Shown: one piece after another, positions 26,751 to 33,886 of the stretch
Layout of the letters: each line of letters starts with the position of its first letter
How positions within the stretch are numbered: position 1 is the stretch's first letter
DNA from: an uncultured Clostridia bacterium
Lineage (GTDB): Bacteria; Bacillota; Clostridia; TANB77; CAG-508
Assembly: GCA_934122155.1 (NCBI GenBank)
Contig: CAKOVX010000003.1
Coordinates: 41,764 to 105,763, forward strand
DNA length: 64,000 nucleotides
Reading direction: 5' to 3'
Notes under the pieces: model-generated
What the model saw: only the letters and a program-made list of their open reading frames with translations
What the model was told of the DNA's origin: nothing
The model's database searches: none
Program-made: the position numbers and the translations under genes

Positions 26751-27569
26751 TTATAACTCTTTATACTCATTTAAAAAATCATTTGCAACTAACAAATAAT
26801 TAGAGGCTAATTTAAACAAGTCCCCTTCTCCAATAAATAAAAGTTTTTCGATTATTTGTGGTGGTAGGCATAAAATTGTTGATAGCTGATAGTCCAAATG
26901 TTTATGTAAGTTAACTGGATATTTTCTTTTATATATAAACAACCATTTAAGAAAATATATTCTTGATTTATATATATGGTCTAATATATCATTATTTCTT
27001 TGTGCAATTAAAATTTCTATTCTTTTATTGTATTTTTCTATTCTTGGAATTAACATATCTAACCGTTTTTTTCTCAAAGCCTCATCATAAAACGGAAAAA
27101 AGTTTCTTTGTATGAATTCTTTTTCCGGTATTTCGCCTATTAGTGAAATACCATGTTGATAAAAGGCTCCTAAAAACATATCCACAGAATCATGTGCAAC
27201 AGTTTCTTCCATATTTTTGCTGTTAGGTAGCTCTGGTGCCATAATTGTTATGTCTATAACTATTTGTGGATGGTTGATATAAAATTCTATTCTGTCTGCA
27301 ACATAGTCCACTACTATTGAAGGTTTTTTATCTATGAAATCACCTTGAGTGTTGTTAATTATATAATTAACAATGTCCTCATACTTCATAGTGTACATTT
27401 TAGGTGTAAATACACATATATCAATATCTGAAACACCTTTTACAAAACCATTTTCATATGTAGTTGAGCCAAATATTTGTGCAGAAACAATTTTAAGATC
27501 CTTTAAATCTTGTATAAAATACCGTTTAATATAATATAATGCTTCTTTGTATTCGTTGAAATTAACCAT
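26751..27569 (-). CDS. Nucleotidyltransferase-domain protein
   Basis: 272 residues. The Pol beta-type nucleotidyltransferase core is FGSTTYENGFVKGVSDIDIC near residues 32-52 (GS and DxD metal ligands), with a third acidic residue near 108 (IVIDITI). The C-terminal half is helical, with basic segments. It probably transfers a nucleotide to a small molecule or protein. It is first in the operon with the phosphodiesterase and PLP decarboxylase. The codon at 27065-27063 is an in-frame CGG after two AAA codons, the only CGG I found in the window that is not at a frameshift; skipping its C would bring an immediate TAG. Confidence 0.8.
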   Translation of the reverse strand: MVNFNEYKEALYYIKRYFIQDLKDLKIVSAQIFGSTTYENGFVKGVSDIDICVFTPKMYTMKYEDIVNYIINNTQGDFIDKKPSIVVDYVADRIEFYINHPQIVIDITIMAPELPNSKNMEETVAHDSVDMFLGAFYQHGISLIGEIPEKEFIQRNFFPFYDEALRKKRLDMLIPRIEKYNKRIEILIAQRNNDILDHIYKSRIYFLKWLFIYKRKYPVNLHKHLDYQLSTILCLPPQIIEKLLFIGEGDLFKLASNYLLVANDFLNEYKEL

Positions 27570-27690
27570 GTATTTTCTCCCCTTTTCGCTATCTTTAAAT
27601 TTATTTTATAAGCCCTCTTGCCTCATATAACAGTATTTATGCCAATTATTATATCGCCATTTTTTTATTATGTCAATTTTGTACAAATTA

Positions 27691-27728
27691 AAAAATATGC
27701 AAGCTAGAATATTAACTTGCATATTTTT
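27691..27728 (-). terminator. Terminator of murI
   Basis: Thirteen-pair stem (27691-27703 with 27716-27728, core atatgcaag), two bases past the murI stop, followed on the minus strand by a T run. Confidence 0.85.
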
Positions 27729-27729
27729 A

Positions 27730-28537
27730 CTAATTAACAAACTCCACTTCTTCTTTTACTTGTTTTGCTTTCACATTTATTCCTAATAGTTTACTTGCAA
27801 CTTCATTAAATTTACATTCTGTTTCTGTGAGGTATACCTCTATATTAGGGCTATTAATAGTTGTGTTAGCTAACTTTTCTTCATCGATTAACTTTTCCTT
27901 TGCTTCTTTTGCTACATACTCTCCAATATTAATAATTTCTACTCCTCCATTTACTTGTTTTTTTATTGTTTTAGTTAGTAAAGGGTAATGTGTACAGCCT
28001 AAAATTAAGGTATCAACTTTTTTAAGTGGTTTTAAATATTCTTTTATTGTTAGTTCTGCAATTTTGTTATCATACCATCCTTCTTCAACCATTGGTGCTA
28101 AAAGTGGGCAAGCAATGCTTTGTATTTTGGCATTATTAATTTCTTTGGCTATTGCAATTTCCCAACCTTTGCTTCTAGTTGTTCCTGCTGTTGCTATTAT
28201 TCCAATACTTTTTTTACCTTTTTCTTTTATGTATTTTACAGTAGGCTCTATAACACCTATTATAGGAATATTATATAGTGTTTGTACATATTCTAAGGCT
28301 TGGCTTGTTGCTGTTCCGCATGCAATTACTATCATTTTTACATTTTTATGTATTAAAAATTCCATTCCGATCTTTTGTAAGTTCTTTTATACTTTCTGCT
28401 GCCTTACTTCCATAAGGAAACCTTTTAGTATCTCCCAAATATATAAATTTTTCATTTGGTAATATTTGAATCAACTCTTTTAGTACTGTCATTCCACCAA
28501 CACCAGAATCAAATACACCTATTGGTCTATTATCCAT
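27730..28537 (-). CDS. murI: Glutamate racemase, split by +1 frameshift at CGG
   Basis: Makes D-glutamate for peptidoglycan, normally essential. The start ATG at 28537 gives MDNRPIGVFDSGVGGMTV with the catalytic Asp. After ESIKELTKD an in-frame CGG (28369-28367) is met, and that frame stops seven codons later. Skipping the C continues GMEFLIHKNVKMIVIACGTAT and the second catalytic site LGCTHYPLL, giving about 268 residues, the normal length. The spacing between conserved blocks is exactly right with the C omitted. The first cysteine motif is ACGTAT where most racemases have ACNTAS. An internal start for the downstream ORF would lose the catalytic Asp region. Confidence 0.9.
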
Positions 28538-28664
28538 TTCTATTTATCCTTTCTTTTTGCTTTATACATTATACTTCAATAATTGCAACTTTACCATACT
28601 TTTTTATAAATGCACATTTCAGTTATAATTCAATTATAATAATTTTTTGATTCTATTTGTTCAT

Positions 28665-28716
28665 AAAAAATACCTCCACTATGATAAATTTATTTTACCA
28701 TAAGGAAGTATTTTTT
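28665..28716. repeat. Imperfect inverted repeat between murI and the pilin-like gene
   Basis: Arms 28665-28688 and 28693-28716 pair over about 20 of 24 positions (outer aaaaaatac, inner tatg and taaa). T/A runs at both ends make it a likely bidirectional terminator for the upstream pilin-like gene on the minus strand. The rest of the 250-bp gap holds nothing else that I can identify. Confidence 0.6.
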
Positions 28717-28784
28717 CGACTATTTATTTTTTACTCAAAATTTCTTATACTCTTCAAATTATTAAGTAAGCCTGTTGTAAGTAT

Positions 28785-30146
28785 CTACTTCATATAAAGT
28801 AGAAATCTAAATGAAAAACGATTGAGACTGTCAGTCGCATTACCATAGTCACGATATTGTGTGAGTAGACTAGAATTGTAGTAATCGCCTCCTCTACGAG
28901 TACATGGAGCTGTACTACTGCTACCCACATAAGTACTGTACTCTGTGGTATATTCTCTTGTATTTGCCGCCATATCAAATATATTGCATACTTTGTCTCC
29001 TGTTTCTCCTGTGTTTTTTAAAGTTGTATTTCCATTTGTATCTCTATTTGCATTTGCATAATTAGTATTTCCCATTGCTTGTATATATACTATTGCTGTA
29101 TCCCATGCATAACTATTTACTAGATCACTTTCTACATAGTTATCTCCAGCATACATATTTTTACTTACCATTGCTGCTTGTGGTTGCGTTATTTTGTTCC
29201 ACAAATCTCCCGTTTCATAATAATTTGTTTTAGATGTTGATTTTTTTGATAAAGGTTTTGCATTTCCATATTTTTCTTCTGTTGTTGTTCCATCTGCATT
29301 GTATCCACTTCCATAGCTTGCTTCATATCTTGCTATATAAAATCCCTTATCAACTTTTGTTTTGTTTATAAATGCCTCTAGATCTTTTGCTGTTGTGTTT
29401 GTTCCTGTCATATCTTTTAACTCATTTGATAACCTATTTTTATCACTTAGTTCATAGCAATTTTCTATTTGATAGTTCGTATTTACTGTTCCATTTGCTA
29501 CATTTGCTGCTGTTACTGCTGCATATTCTGAACCTTTTTGTACTAATTGAGGTGTTCCTGGAGTTGTTGTTGCAAATGTATATCTTCCTAATGTTATTTC
29601 TACTTCTGTTCCATCATCTTTTATTATTTTATTACTTCCATCTGCGTTTACATTGCTTACTGGTACCCATACAAATTGGTTGCCTTCTTTATCTTCTATT
29701 ACAATACCTTTTTGTACTGTATCTCCAGAATCAGCTGCTATTTTAAATCCTCCTGGTACTACTACTTGGTTTCCTTTTTCATCTTTTGCTATTACTGTTT
29801 TACTATCAGTGTTTGTTCTATCATCTGATGTTAAACTTGAATCTGTTATTTTTGGTTTTTCTGTTTGGTCTTCTTTTTCTCCATCCCCATTGCCAGTACC
29901 AGTTTTTTCATTTATCCATTTATCTAAATCATTTATAGCATCCAAATCGCTCTTTTTAGCATCATCCATTTTGTTTCCTGTATCTTTTGCCTTTACTAAT
30001 ATTCCATTTTCACTAAACAATGCATTTAAAGTCACCCCTGCTAATATCAATAATACTACAATTGTAACTACTAGTGCTATCAGAGTAATACCTCCTTGAT
30101 TTGAATAAGCTTTTCTTACTAATTTTTTCTTTTCTTTTTTATTCAA
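28785..30146 (-). CDS. Pilin-like protein with FGE/lectin-like C-terminal domain
   Basis: 453 residues. The N-terminus has a prepilin-type signal: basic leader then GGITLIALVVTIVVLLILAG near residues 18-37. A charged low-complexity linker follows (residues 60-110). The C-terminal part (from about 155, FVWVPVSN; ending NIFDMAANTREY, RRGGDYYNS and FSFRFLLY) matches the formylglycine-generating-enzyme/C-type-lectin-like fold. I choose the TTG at 30146, preceded by GAGGAGGAAAG; the longer ATG start has no such box. Probably a surface-exposed binding protein. This fold is the usual variable domain of diversity-generating retroelements. Confidence 0.75.
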   Translation of the reverse strand: MNKKEKKKLVRKAYSNQGGITLIALVVTIVVLLILAGVTLNALFSENGILVKAKDTGNKMDDAKKSDLDAINDLDKWINEKTGTGNGDGEKEDQTEKPKITDSSLTSDDRTNTDSKTVIAKDEKGNQVVVPGGFKIAADSGDTVQKGIVIEDKEGNQFVWVPVSNVNADGSNKIIKDDGTEVEITLGRYTFATTTPGTPQLVQKGSEYAAVTAANVANGTVNTNYQIENCYELSDKNRLSNELKDMTGTNTTAKDLEAFINKTKVDKGFYIARYEASYGSGYNADGTTTEEKYGNAKPLSKKSTSKTNYYETGDLWNKITQPQAAMVSKNMYAGDNYVESDLVNSYAWDTAIVYIQAMGNTNYANANRDTNGNTTLKNTGETGDKVCNIFDMAANTREYTTEYSTYVGSSSTAPCTRRGGDYYNSSLLTQYRDYGNATDSLNRFSFRFLLYMK

Positions 30147-30189
30147 TGTTTCTTTCCTCCTCTTTCTTTTGTAATTAATATTCTTTATT

Positions 30190-30218
30190 AGAATACCATA
30201 ACAAATTTCTATTTTCAA
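30190..30218 (-). promoter_or_regulatory. Promoter of the pilin-like gene
   Basis: Minus-strand -35 TTGAAA (complement of 30213-30218), 17-nt spacer, -10 TATTCT (complement of 30190-30195). Confidence 0.55.
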
Positions 30219-30358
30219 TAGTTTTTTCATTTTTTACAGCTCCTTTTGAAACATTGTTTTTTATACTCTCAAAAAATCCTTAGTAATTTTTATAAATGCA
30301 CATTTTGTCGAAAATTTGCATATGATATATAAAAATGAAAGGAAGGAATGAAATAATT

Positions 30359-30487
30359 ATGGAATTTGATAAAAATATTTGTCCAGTTTTAAATGTAGAT
30401 GGTGTTATGGCTACTGGTAAGCAATTTGACTTAGAAATTAATTTACCAGATGGCAAGTTGAAAAAGTACAAAAGCAAGTTAAAATAG
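30359..30487 (+). CDS. 42-residue hypothetical protein
   Basis: MEFDKNICPVLNVDGVMATG begins a short, soluble-looking protein ending in a lysine-rich tail. A GGAAGG box lies 12 nt upstream of the ATG at 30359; an in-frame ATG at 30335 has no ribosome binding site. The 3' end overlaps a bidirectional terminator. A Spo0A-box-like TGTCGAA is at 30306-30312, just upstream. Family unknown. Confidence 0.5.
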   Translation: MEFDKNICPVLNVDGVMATGKQFDLEINLPDGKLKKYKSKLK

Positions 30488-30499
30488 TAACTTGCTTTT
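30470..30499. terminator. Bidirectional terminator between two tiny genes
   Basis: Twelve-pair stem aaaagcaagtta (30470-30481) with taacttgctttt (30488-30499), loop aaatag, T run on the plus strand and A run on the other. Confidence 0.85.
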
Positions 30500-30504
30500 T
30501 TCAC

Positions 30505-30624
30505 CTATTTATTATTAAAACCAAAAGTAATGCCTTGCTTATAAACCTTTATCCAAAGCTTTTTGTGTATTTTTATAATAATTCTTTCAAATAAATTAAA
30601 ATTTTGCAACATTTCTTTTTCCAT
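30505..30624 (-). CDS. 39-residue cationic amphipathic peptide (candidate type I toxin)
   Basis: MEKEMLQNFNLFERIIIKIH begins a peptide whose middle is a hydrophobic/basic amphipathic stretch (IIIKIHKKLWIKVYKQ). A GGGGGT box stands 5-6 nt before the ATG at 30624. A strong promoter (30752-30779) gives it an unusually long leader of about 120 nt, and that leader is fully overlapped by a short transcript from the opposite strand. Size, charge and antisense arrangement suggest a membrane-active peptide controlled by RNA. I recognise no named family. Confidence 0.55.
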   Translation of the reverse strand: MEKEMLQNFNLFERIIIKIHKKLWIKVYKQGITFGFNNK

Positions 30625-30639
30625 AATATACCCCCATTA

Positions 30640-30668
30640 TTGACATTTTTAAGAATAAAGTGTATATT
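30640..30668 (+). promoter_or_regulatory. Promoter of an antisense RNA
   Basis: -35 TTGACA at 30640-30645, 17-nt spacer, -10 TATATT at 30663-30668, pointing away from the 39-residue gene. Confidence 0.65.
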
Positions 30669-30674
30669 ATATAT

Positions 30675-30743
30675 GTATATGTCGATTTAATAATATACAC
30701 TATCTGAGATAGATTTCAGTTCCAGCTGAGCTATCTCTTTTTT
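30675..30743 (+). ncRNA. Candidate antisense RNA over the leader of the 39-residue peptide mRNA
   Basis: Predicted transcript of about 70 nt from the promoter at 30640-30668 to a hairpin (gagatag 30706-30712 with ctatctc 30731-30737) followed by seven T. No ORF fits inside. It is perfectly complementary to the leader of the mRNA transcribed leftwards from 30752-30779, resembling 5'-overlapping type I antitoxins. Confidence 0.55.
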
Positions 30744-30751
30744 ATGCTTTC

Positions 30752-30779
30752 ATTATACAACAAATTTTAACATTGTCAA
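30752..30779 (-). promoter_or_regulatory. Promoter of the 39-residue peptide gene
   Basis: Minus-strand -35 TTGACA (complement of 30774-30779), 16-nt spacer, -10 TATAAT (complement of 30752-30757): near-consensus. Confidence 0.7.
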
Positions 30780-30788
30780 CAAAAATAT

Positions 30789-30834
30789 TTCGACAAAGTG
30801 CAGTGATTTCAAGCGTTTTAGAGTATTTGTCGAA
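30789..30834. promoter_or_regulatory. Pair of Spo0A-box-like sites
   Basis: TGTCGAA occurs at 30828-30834 (plus) and 30789-30795 (minus), upstream of the HTH-Spo0E gene. More copies are at 30306-30312, 31500-31506 and 31510-31516. The 0A box core is TGTCGAA in Bacillus and Clostridium. A 7-mer also occurs elsewhere by chance (for example inside the tail chaperone gene), so this is suggestive only. Confidence 0.35.
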
Positions 30835-30950
30835 AAACAAGTGTGCTTGTGTTAGGCGTTTCAAGTTTTAAATAGTTCGCTCCCAGCGAAGAATAGAATT
30901 TTATAAATAATTATAATAAAATTTGAGCATAATAACTTTAGAGGTAATTT

Positions 30951-31274
30951 ATGTTTGTTTTTATTATAAAAAATGTTAGAGAATCTAAAAATATAACTTT
31001 ATACAGATTAATGAAATTGACTGGTCTTTCTTATTCTTATTTATCTGAATTGGAGAATAATAAGGTGTTTAATCCCAGTTTAAAAACTATGTACACAATT
31101 GCAAAGGCGCTTACAGTTAAAGTAGATGATTTATTTTATAGTGAATTAGACTTAGAGAAATTACGTGCAGAAATGCATAATAGAATTGAGATTTTCGGGT
31201 TAGATTCAAAAGAAGTACTTGAAGTTAGTCAAATTATAGATCTACTTATAAATGTTAAAATGAAAGAGAGCTAA
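30951..31274 (+). CDS. XRE-type HTH regulator fused to a Spo0E-like domain
   Basis: 107 residues. Residues 5-62 form a Cro/C1-type helix-turn-helix (LYRLMKLTGLSYSYLSELE, then LKTMYTIAKAL). Residues 68-105 match the Spo0E-like pattern, with the signature SQIIDLLI corresponding to SxxLDxLI of Spo0A-P phosphatases. The ATG at 30951 follows a GAGGT box. Such fusions could link DNA binding to control of the sporulation phosphorelay. It stands alone on the plus strand at the chromosome-prophage border and could be a phage or a host gene. Confidence 0.8.
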   Translation: MFVFIIKNVRESKNITLYRLMKLTGLSYSYLSELENNKVFNPSLKTMYTIAKALTVKVDDLFYSELDLEKLRAEMHNRIEIFGLDSKEVLEVSQIIDLLINVKMKES

Positions 31275-31451
31275 CTAAATATTAGCTCTCACTTCTTTGC
31301 AGAGTTCGTAAAAATTTTTATTGCTTATATATCGTAAACTTTCAGCAGTTAGCACATTATTTTGTATGGCATACTTGTCCCATTCTTTCTTACTTATAAT
31401 CTTTGGTAATTCTCTCATCTTTCGTAGTGATTTTTGATACATCTTTTTCAT
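31275..31451 (-). CDS. 58-residue basic hypothetical protein
   Basis: Starts at ATG 31451 with an AAGGAG box 10 nt upstream; a longer reading frame to 31607 has no start signal and runs through Spo0A-like sites. Highly basic, helical, no cysteines. It converges with the HTH-Spo0E gene and shares the stop-proximal boundary (31274/31275). Family not recognised. Confidence 0.55.
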   Translation of the reverse strand: MKKMYQKSLRKMRELPKIISKKEWDKYAIQNNVLTAESLRYISNKNFYELCKEVRANI

Positions 31452-31620
31452 CTTAATCACTCTCCTTAATTCATTATACCACATTTTGTAAAATATTTGT
31501 GTCGAACTGTGTCGAACGAAAAAATGCGTAAGATTAAGGAAAAATCGACGCAAATAAATCGATTTTAAGGCGTTTTTATTTCTTAGACAACAAGTTATAT
31601 GGCTCAAAAATATGGCTCAA

Positions 31621-31644
31621 AAAAAGACTATTGCTAGTCTTTTT
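31621..31644. terminator. Terminator of the Panacea toxin-antitoxin operon
   Basis: Ten-pair stem aaaaagacta (31621-31630) with tagtcttttt (31635-31644), loop ttgc, 11 bp beyond the stop of the second gene. Confidence 0.85.
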
Positions 31645-31654
31645 CTTCTTATTA

Positions 31655-32062
31655 TTAATTTCCGTGATTGTATGCACTAAAATCCCAATCATATCCTATT
31701 ATATATAATATAGAATTACATTCTTGTGAACGAACACCTAATATTCTTGATTTTTGATTATTAAATCTAAAAACTATAATTTTACTATCCTCTGACAAAC
31801 TCAATGGTCTTTTAATATTATCAAAACTAATATTAAAATTGCTTATAGGTATCATTTCATATCCTGTTTCTTTTGGTTTGTTTTGTAAATCTAGCCATGT
31901 TAGATTTGATATTTCTTCTAATCTCTCAAATAAATTCTGAATTGATTTATTACATTTTTCTTTTGATTTAGTAACTTTCTCCGTAGTATATTTTTTATTT
32001 TTTATTGAATATTTAAAAGATAATATTATATGATTACCGTTGGCTGTACAACAATTATTCAT
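31655..32062 (-). CDS. Putative toxin partner of the Panacea antitoxin
   Basis: 135 residues. The N-terminal half is basic; the C-terminal third (KIIVFRFNNQKSRILGVRSQ, then ILYIIGYDWDFSAYNHG) resembles small beta-rich toxin folds with an xFRF...RIxGxR...D..F..Y.HG pattern. It overlaps the upstream Panacea gene (TAATG), the arrangement typical of antitoxin-toxin pairs in the PanTA class, where the toxin families vary. The function as toxin is inferred from context and not from a known active site. Confidence 0.6.
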   Translation of the reverse strand: MNNCCTANGNHIILSFKYSIKNKKYTTEKVTKSKEKCNKSIQNLFERLEEISNLTWLDLQNKPKETGYEMIPISNFNISFDNIKRPLSLSEDSKIIVFRFNNQKSRILGVRSQECNSILYIIGYDWDFSAYNHGN

Positions 32063-32502
32063 TAAGCAATTTGAGTTTTAAAATAGTCTTTGATTTTTTG
32101 TTTTGGAATAACTGAATTTCTTGGAGTAGTTTGCCACGGACTAGTCTCATGAGTCATATTTCTTAATTTCCATGCTGAATATTGTCCAAACTCATTATAT
32201 ACTTCTTCTAATATTCTTATTGTTTCTCCATCTATATTTACTTTGAAATCTTCATCATATTTTATTCCACTTGAACCATTTGATTTGTATCTATCATATA
32301 TTTTTCTAATTACAGGTCCATGCTCCCATGCTAAAAACTCATCATCAAATAAAGGAGTGTCTTTCTTAGCTAAAACATATCCTTGAGCATAATATAATAA
32401 TTTTTGTAATTTCAAGTTTGTAATATATTCTGAATCTTCAAAATTCATTTGCACTCTGTTTCTGTTTAAAAACCATTCTGCTATATCTTTTGCTTTATAC
32501 AT
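32062..32502 (-). CDS. Panacea-domain (DUF4065) antitoxin
   Basis: 146 residues covering a Panacea/SocA-like domain: AKDIAEWFLNR at the start, then the hallmark LKLQKLLYYAQGYVLA near residue 28, and AWEHGPVIRKIY near 60. In PanTA systems this protein neutralises diverse toxins and can act as a chaperone-like adaptor. It is first in a two-gene operon under a consensus promoter, with a perfect palindrome at the transcription start, so autoregulation is likely. Confidence 0.85.
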   Translation of the reverse strand: MYKAKDIAEWFLNRNRVQMNFEDSEYITNLKLQKLLYYAQGYVLAKKDTPLFDDEFLAWEHGPVIRKIYDRYKSNGSSGIKYDEDFKVNIDGETIRILEEVYNEFGQYSAWKLRNMTHETSPWQTTPRNSVIPKQKIKDYFKTQIA

Positions 32503-32553
32503 GTTTACTCCCCCTTTTTACTATTATATACACTTCAAAGAAATCTATTTATC

Positions 32554-32585
32554 GAATGTCACATACTTACTATTATGTGACATTC
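32554..32585. promoter_or_regulatory. 12-bp palindromic operator of the Panacea operon
   Basis: Perfect inverted repeat gaatgtcacata (32554-32565) and tatgtgacattc (32574-32585) with an 8-nt centre, overlapping the predicted transcription start of the operon. No T run follows, so it is more like a repressor site than a terminator. Confidence 0.65.
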
Positions 32586-32588
32586 AAT

Positions 32589-32617
32589 ATTATATAATAT
32601 AATAAAATCACTGTCAA
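32589..32617 (-). promoter_or_regulatory. Consensus promoter of the Panacea operon
   Basis: Minus-strand TTGACA (complement of 32612-32617), 17-nt spacer, TATAAT (complement of 32589-32594): a perfect sigma-A-type match. Confidence 0.8.
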
Positions 32618-32634
32618 TGTTTAGGCAAAAAAAT

Positions 32635-32655
32635 AAGCTAGGCACTGCCTAGCTT
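32635..32655. terminator. Terminator of the phage late operon
   Basis: Stem aagctaggc (32635-32643) with gcctagctt (32647-32655), loop act; on the minus strand a T-rich run follows. It is 4 bp past the endolysin stop. Confidence 0.85.
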
Positions 32656-32658
32656 TTA

Positions 32659-33510
32659 TTACTTCATTTGGATACCATCTATCGTGTGGCCATAGATTCC
32701 TGCATAACTTTCCGTACCTGTTTCTGTTTTACTATTTACCCAGCCCAACCATCCGTCCTCGATTGTATGTACTCTGTAATCTACATGACCTTTTGTTGAT
32801 TTGACTTTTATGCAGTCAATAGATTCTCCGTAAATTCCAGCGTAAGAAACTGGATTGCTCTTATCATCTTTCTTGTAATTCTTTGAGCTTACTTTATCTA
32901 GCCAGCTACCATTCTTAATATGGGCTTGAACTGTAATTTCTCCAAATTCAGGCTTACAACGAATACCACTAATTGCTTTTCCATACAAACCTGCATACCC
33001 ATCTGCTGTATTATCACATTTTTTAACTTCTGGTAGCCATTGGTCTGTATATACTTGGTATGTGATTACTCCTGTATAATTAGGTTCAGCTGTATTATCA
33101 TTTACTGGTAAATCTGCATTTATGTATGGCGTTGGATTCATGAAATTATCGTTTTTATCTCTTACCTCAAAATGTAAATGTGCTCCAAAGCTATGTCCAG
33201 TATTTCCCATGTATCCTATAGCTTGTCCCTTTGACACTTTTTGTCCTACTTTAACTGTTACACTATTATATTTCATGTGTGCGTATAATGTGTAATAACC
33301 ATTATGCTTAATTTTTACATAATTACCATAAGAGCAACCAGTTTTGTCATTTGTTTTATAGTTATTTCTAACGGCTACTACAGTTCCATCTGAGTGTGCT
33401 GTAATATAGTCTAAAGTATAACCTGTGCCGACTAAATCAATACCATTATGAACACCTTTTTTAAATGCTTGTGTTATTACATTTCCTTTATTTTTAAATA
33501 CTCTACTCAT
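32659..33510 (-). CDS. Phage endolysin: M23 metallopeptidase plus wall-binding repeats
   Basis: 283 residues. Residues 15-130 form an M23 (lysostaphin-like) peptidase with zinc ligands in NGIDLVGTG-type HNGID and HLHFEVRD. From about residue 150 there are three similar repeats ending in AGLYGKAISGI, AGIYGESIDCI and AGIYGHTIDGI, each with aromatic W/Y positions, resembling clostridial hydrophobic (ChW-like) wall-binding repeats. It cleaves peptide bonds of peptidoglycan at the end of infection. There is no signal peptide, so it depends on a holin; holin-like genes lie just upstream. Its start overlaps the small acidic gene by 8 bp. Confidence 0.88.
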   Translation of the reverse strand: MSRVFKNKGNVITQAFKKGVHNGIDLVGTGYTLDYITAHSDGTVVAVRNNYKTNDKTGCSYGNYVKIKHNGYYTLYAHMKYNSVTVKVGQKVSKGQAIGYMGNTGHSFGAHLHFEVRDKNDNFMNPTPYINADLPVNDNTAEPNYTGVITYQVYTDQWLPEVKKCDNTADGYAGLYGKAISGIRCKPEFGEITVQAHIKNGSWLDKVSSKNYKKDDKSNPVSYAGIYGESIDCIKVKSTKGHVDYRVHTIEDGWLGWVNSKTETGTESYAGIYGHTIDGIQMK

Positions 33511-33604
33511 CTTCTGTCACCTCAACTTCATCTTTTATTTCTTCAAAGATCTCTTCTGTAGGTTCTTCTACAGGCTTCATTACTTCAAGTTCTTCATCTT
33601 CCAT
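33503..33604 (-). CDS. 33-residue very acidic phage protein
   Basis: MEDEELEVMKPVEEPTEEIF begins a peptide that is about half Glu/Asp. Start ATG 33604 directly follows the upstream gene, and the 3' end overlaps the endolysin start, so translation is coupled. It could regulate lysis or mimic nucleic acid, but nothing is known from the sequence. Confidence 0.5.
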   Translation of the reverse strand: MEDEELEVMKPVEEPTEEIFEEIKDEVEVTEDE

Positions 33605-33886
33605 TTATTTTGCCTCCTTTGCAGTAAATAATTGTCCATTTTTATTATCATACATATCAAAAAAATTAACACACCATGCATTTACAATTTTAACTTCTGC
33701 ATTCATGCAATGCACACAGTTTTCATCGTATGCTTTTTTATAAAACTCTAATTTATTGTCTAAATTCTCTGCTCTGTTTACTATTACCTCTGCAGTATTT
33801 TGACCTGGTATTGTTACTTCTACAGCTATATCCGTCTTTGTTAATTTAGCAGTATCGAAAACTGCTATTAAATTTTCTTTTTTCAT
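33605..33886 (-). CDS. Phage hypothetical protein, lysis region
   Basis: 93 residues, with three cysteines (ENCVHCMN and AWCVN), soluble, no recognised domain. AGGAGG-type box upstream within the end of the holin-like gene. The position between holin-like and endolysin genes suggests a role in late structure or lysis timing, unproven. Confidence 0.6.
   Translation of the reverse strand: MKKENLIAVFDTAKLTKTDIAVEVTIPGQNTAEVIVNRAENLDNKLEFYKKAYDENCVHCMNAEVKIVNAWCVNFFDMYDNKNGQLFTAKEAK

Noticed and set aside
28346..28537. murI fragments as two proteins
   Set aside because: Neither half is a complete racemase, and the internal ATG used for the second half has no ribosome binding site; the spacing fits a single joined protein.
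31500..31640. Prophage attachment site
   Set aside because: There are small direct repeats (tgtcgaac, atatggctcaaaaa) but no second prophage end in the window to compare with.
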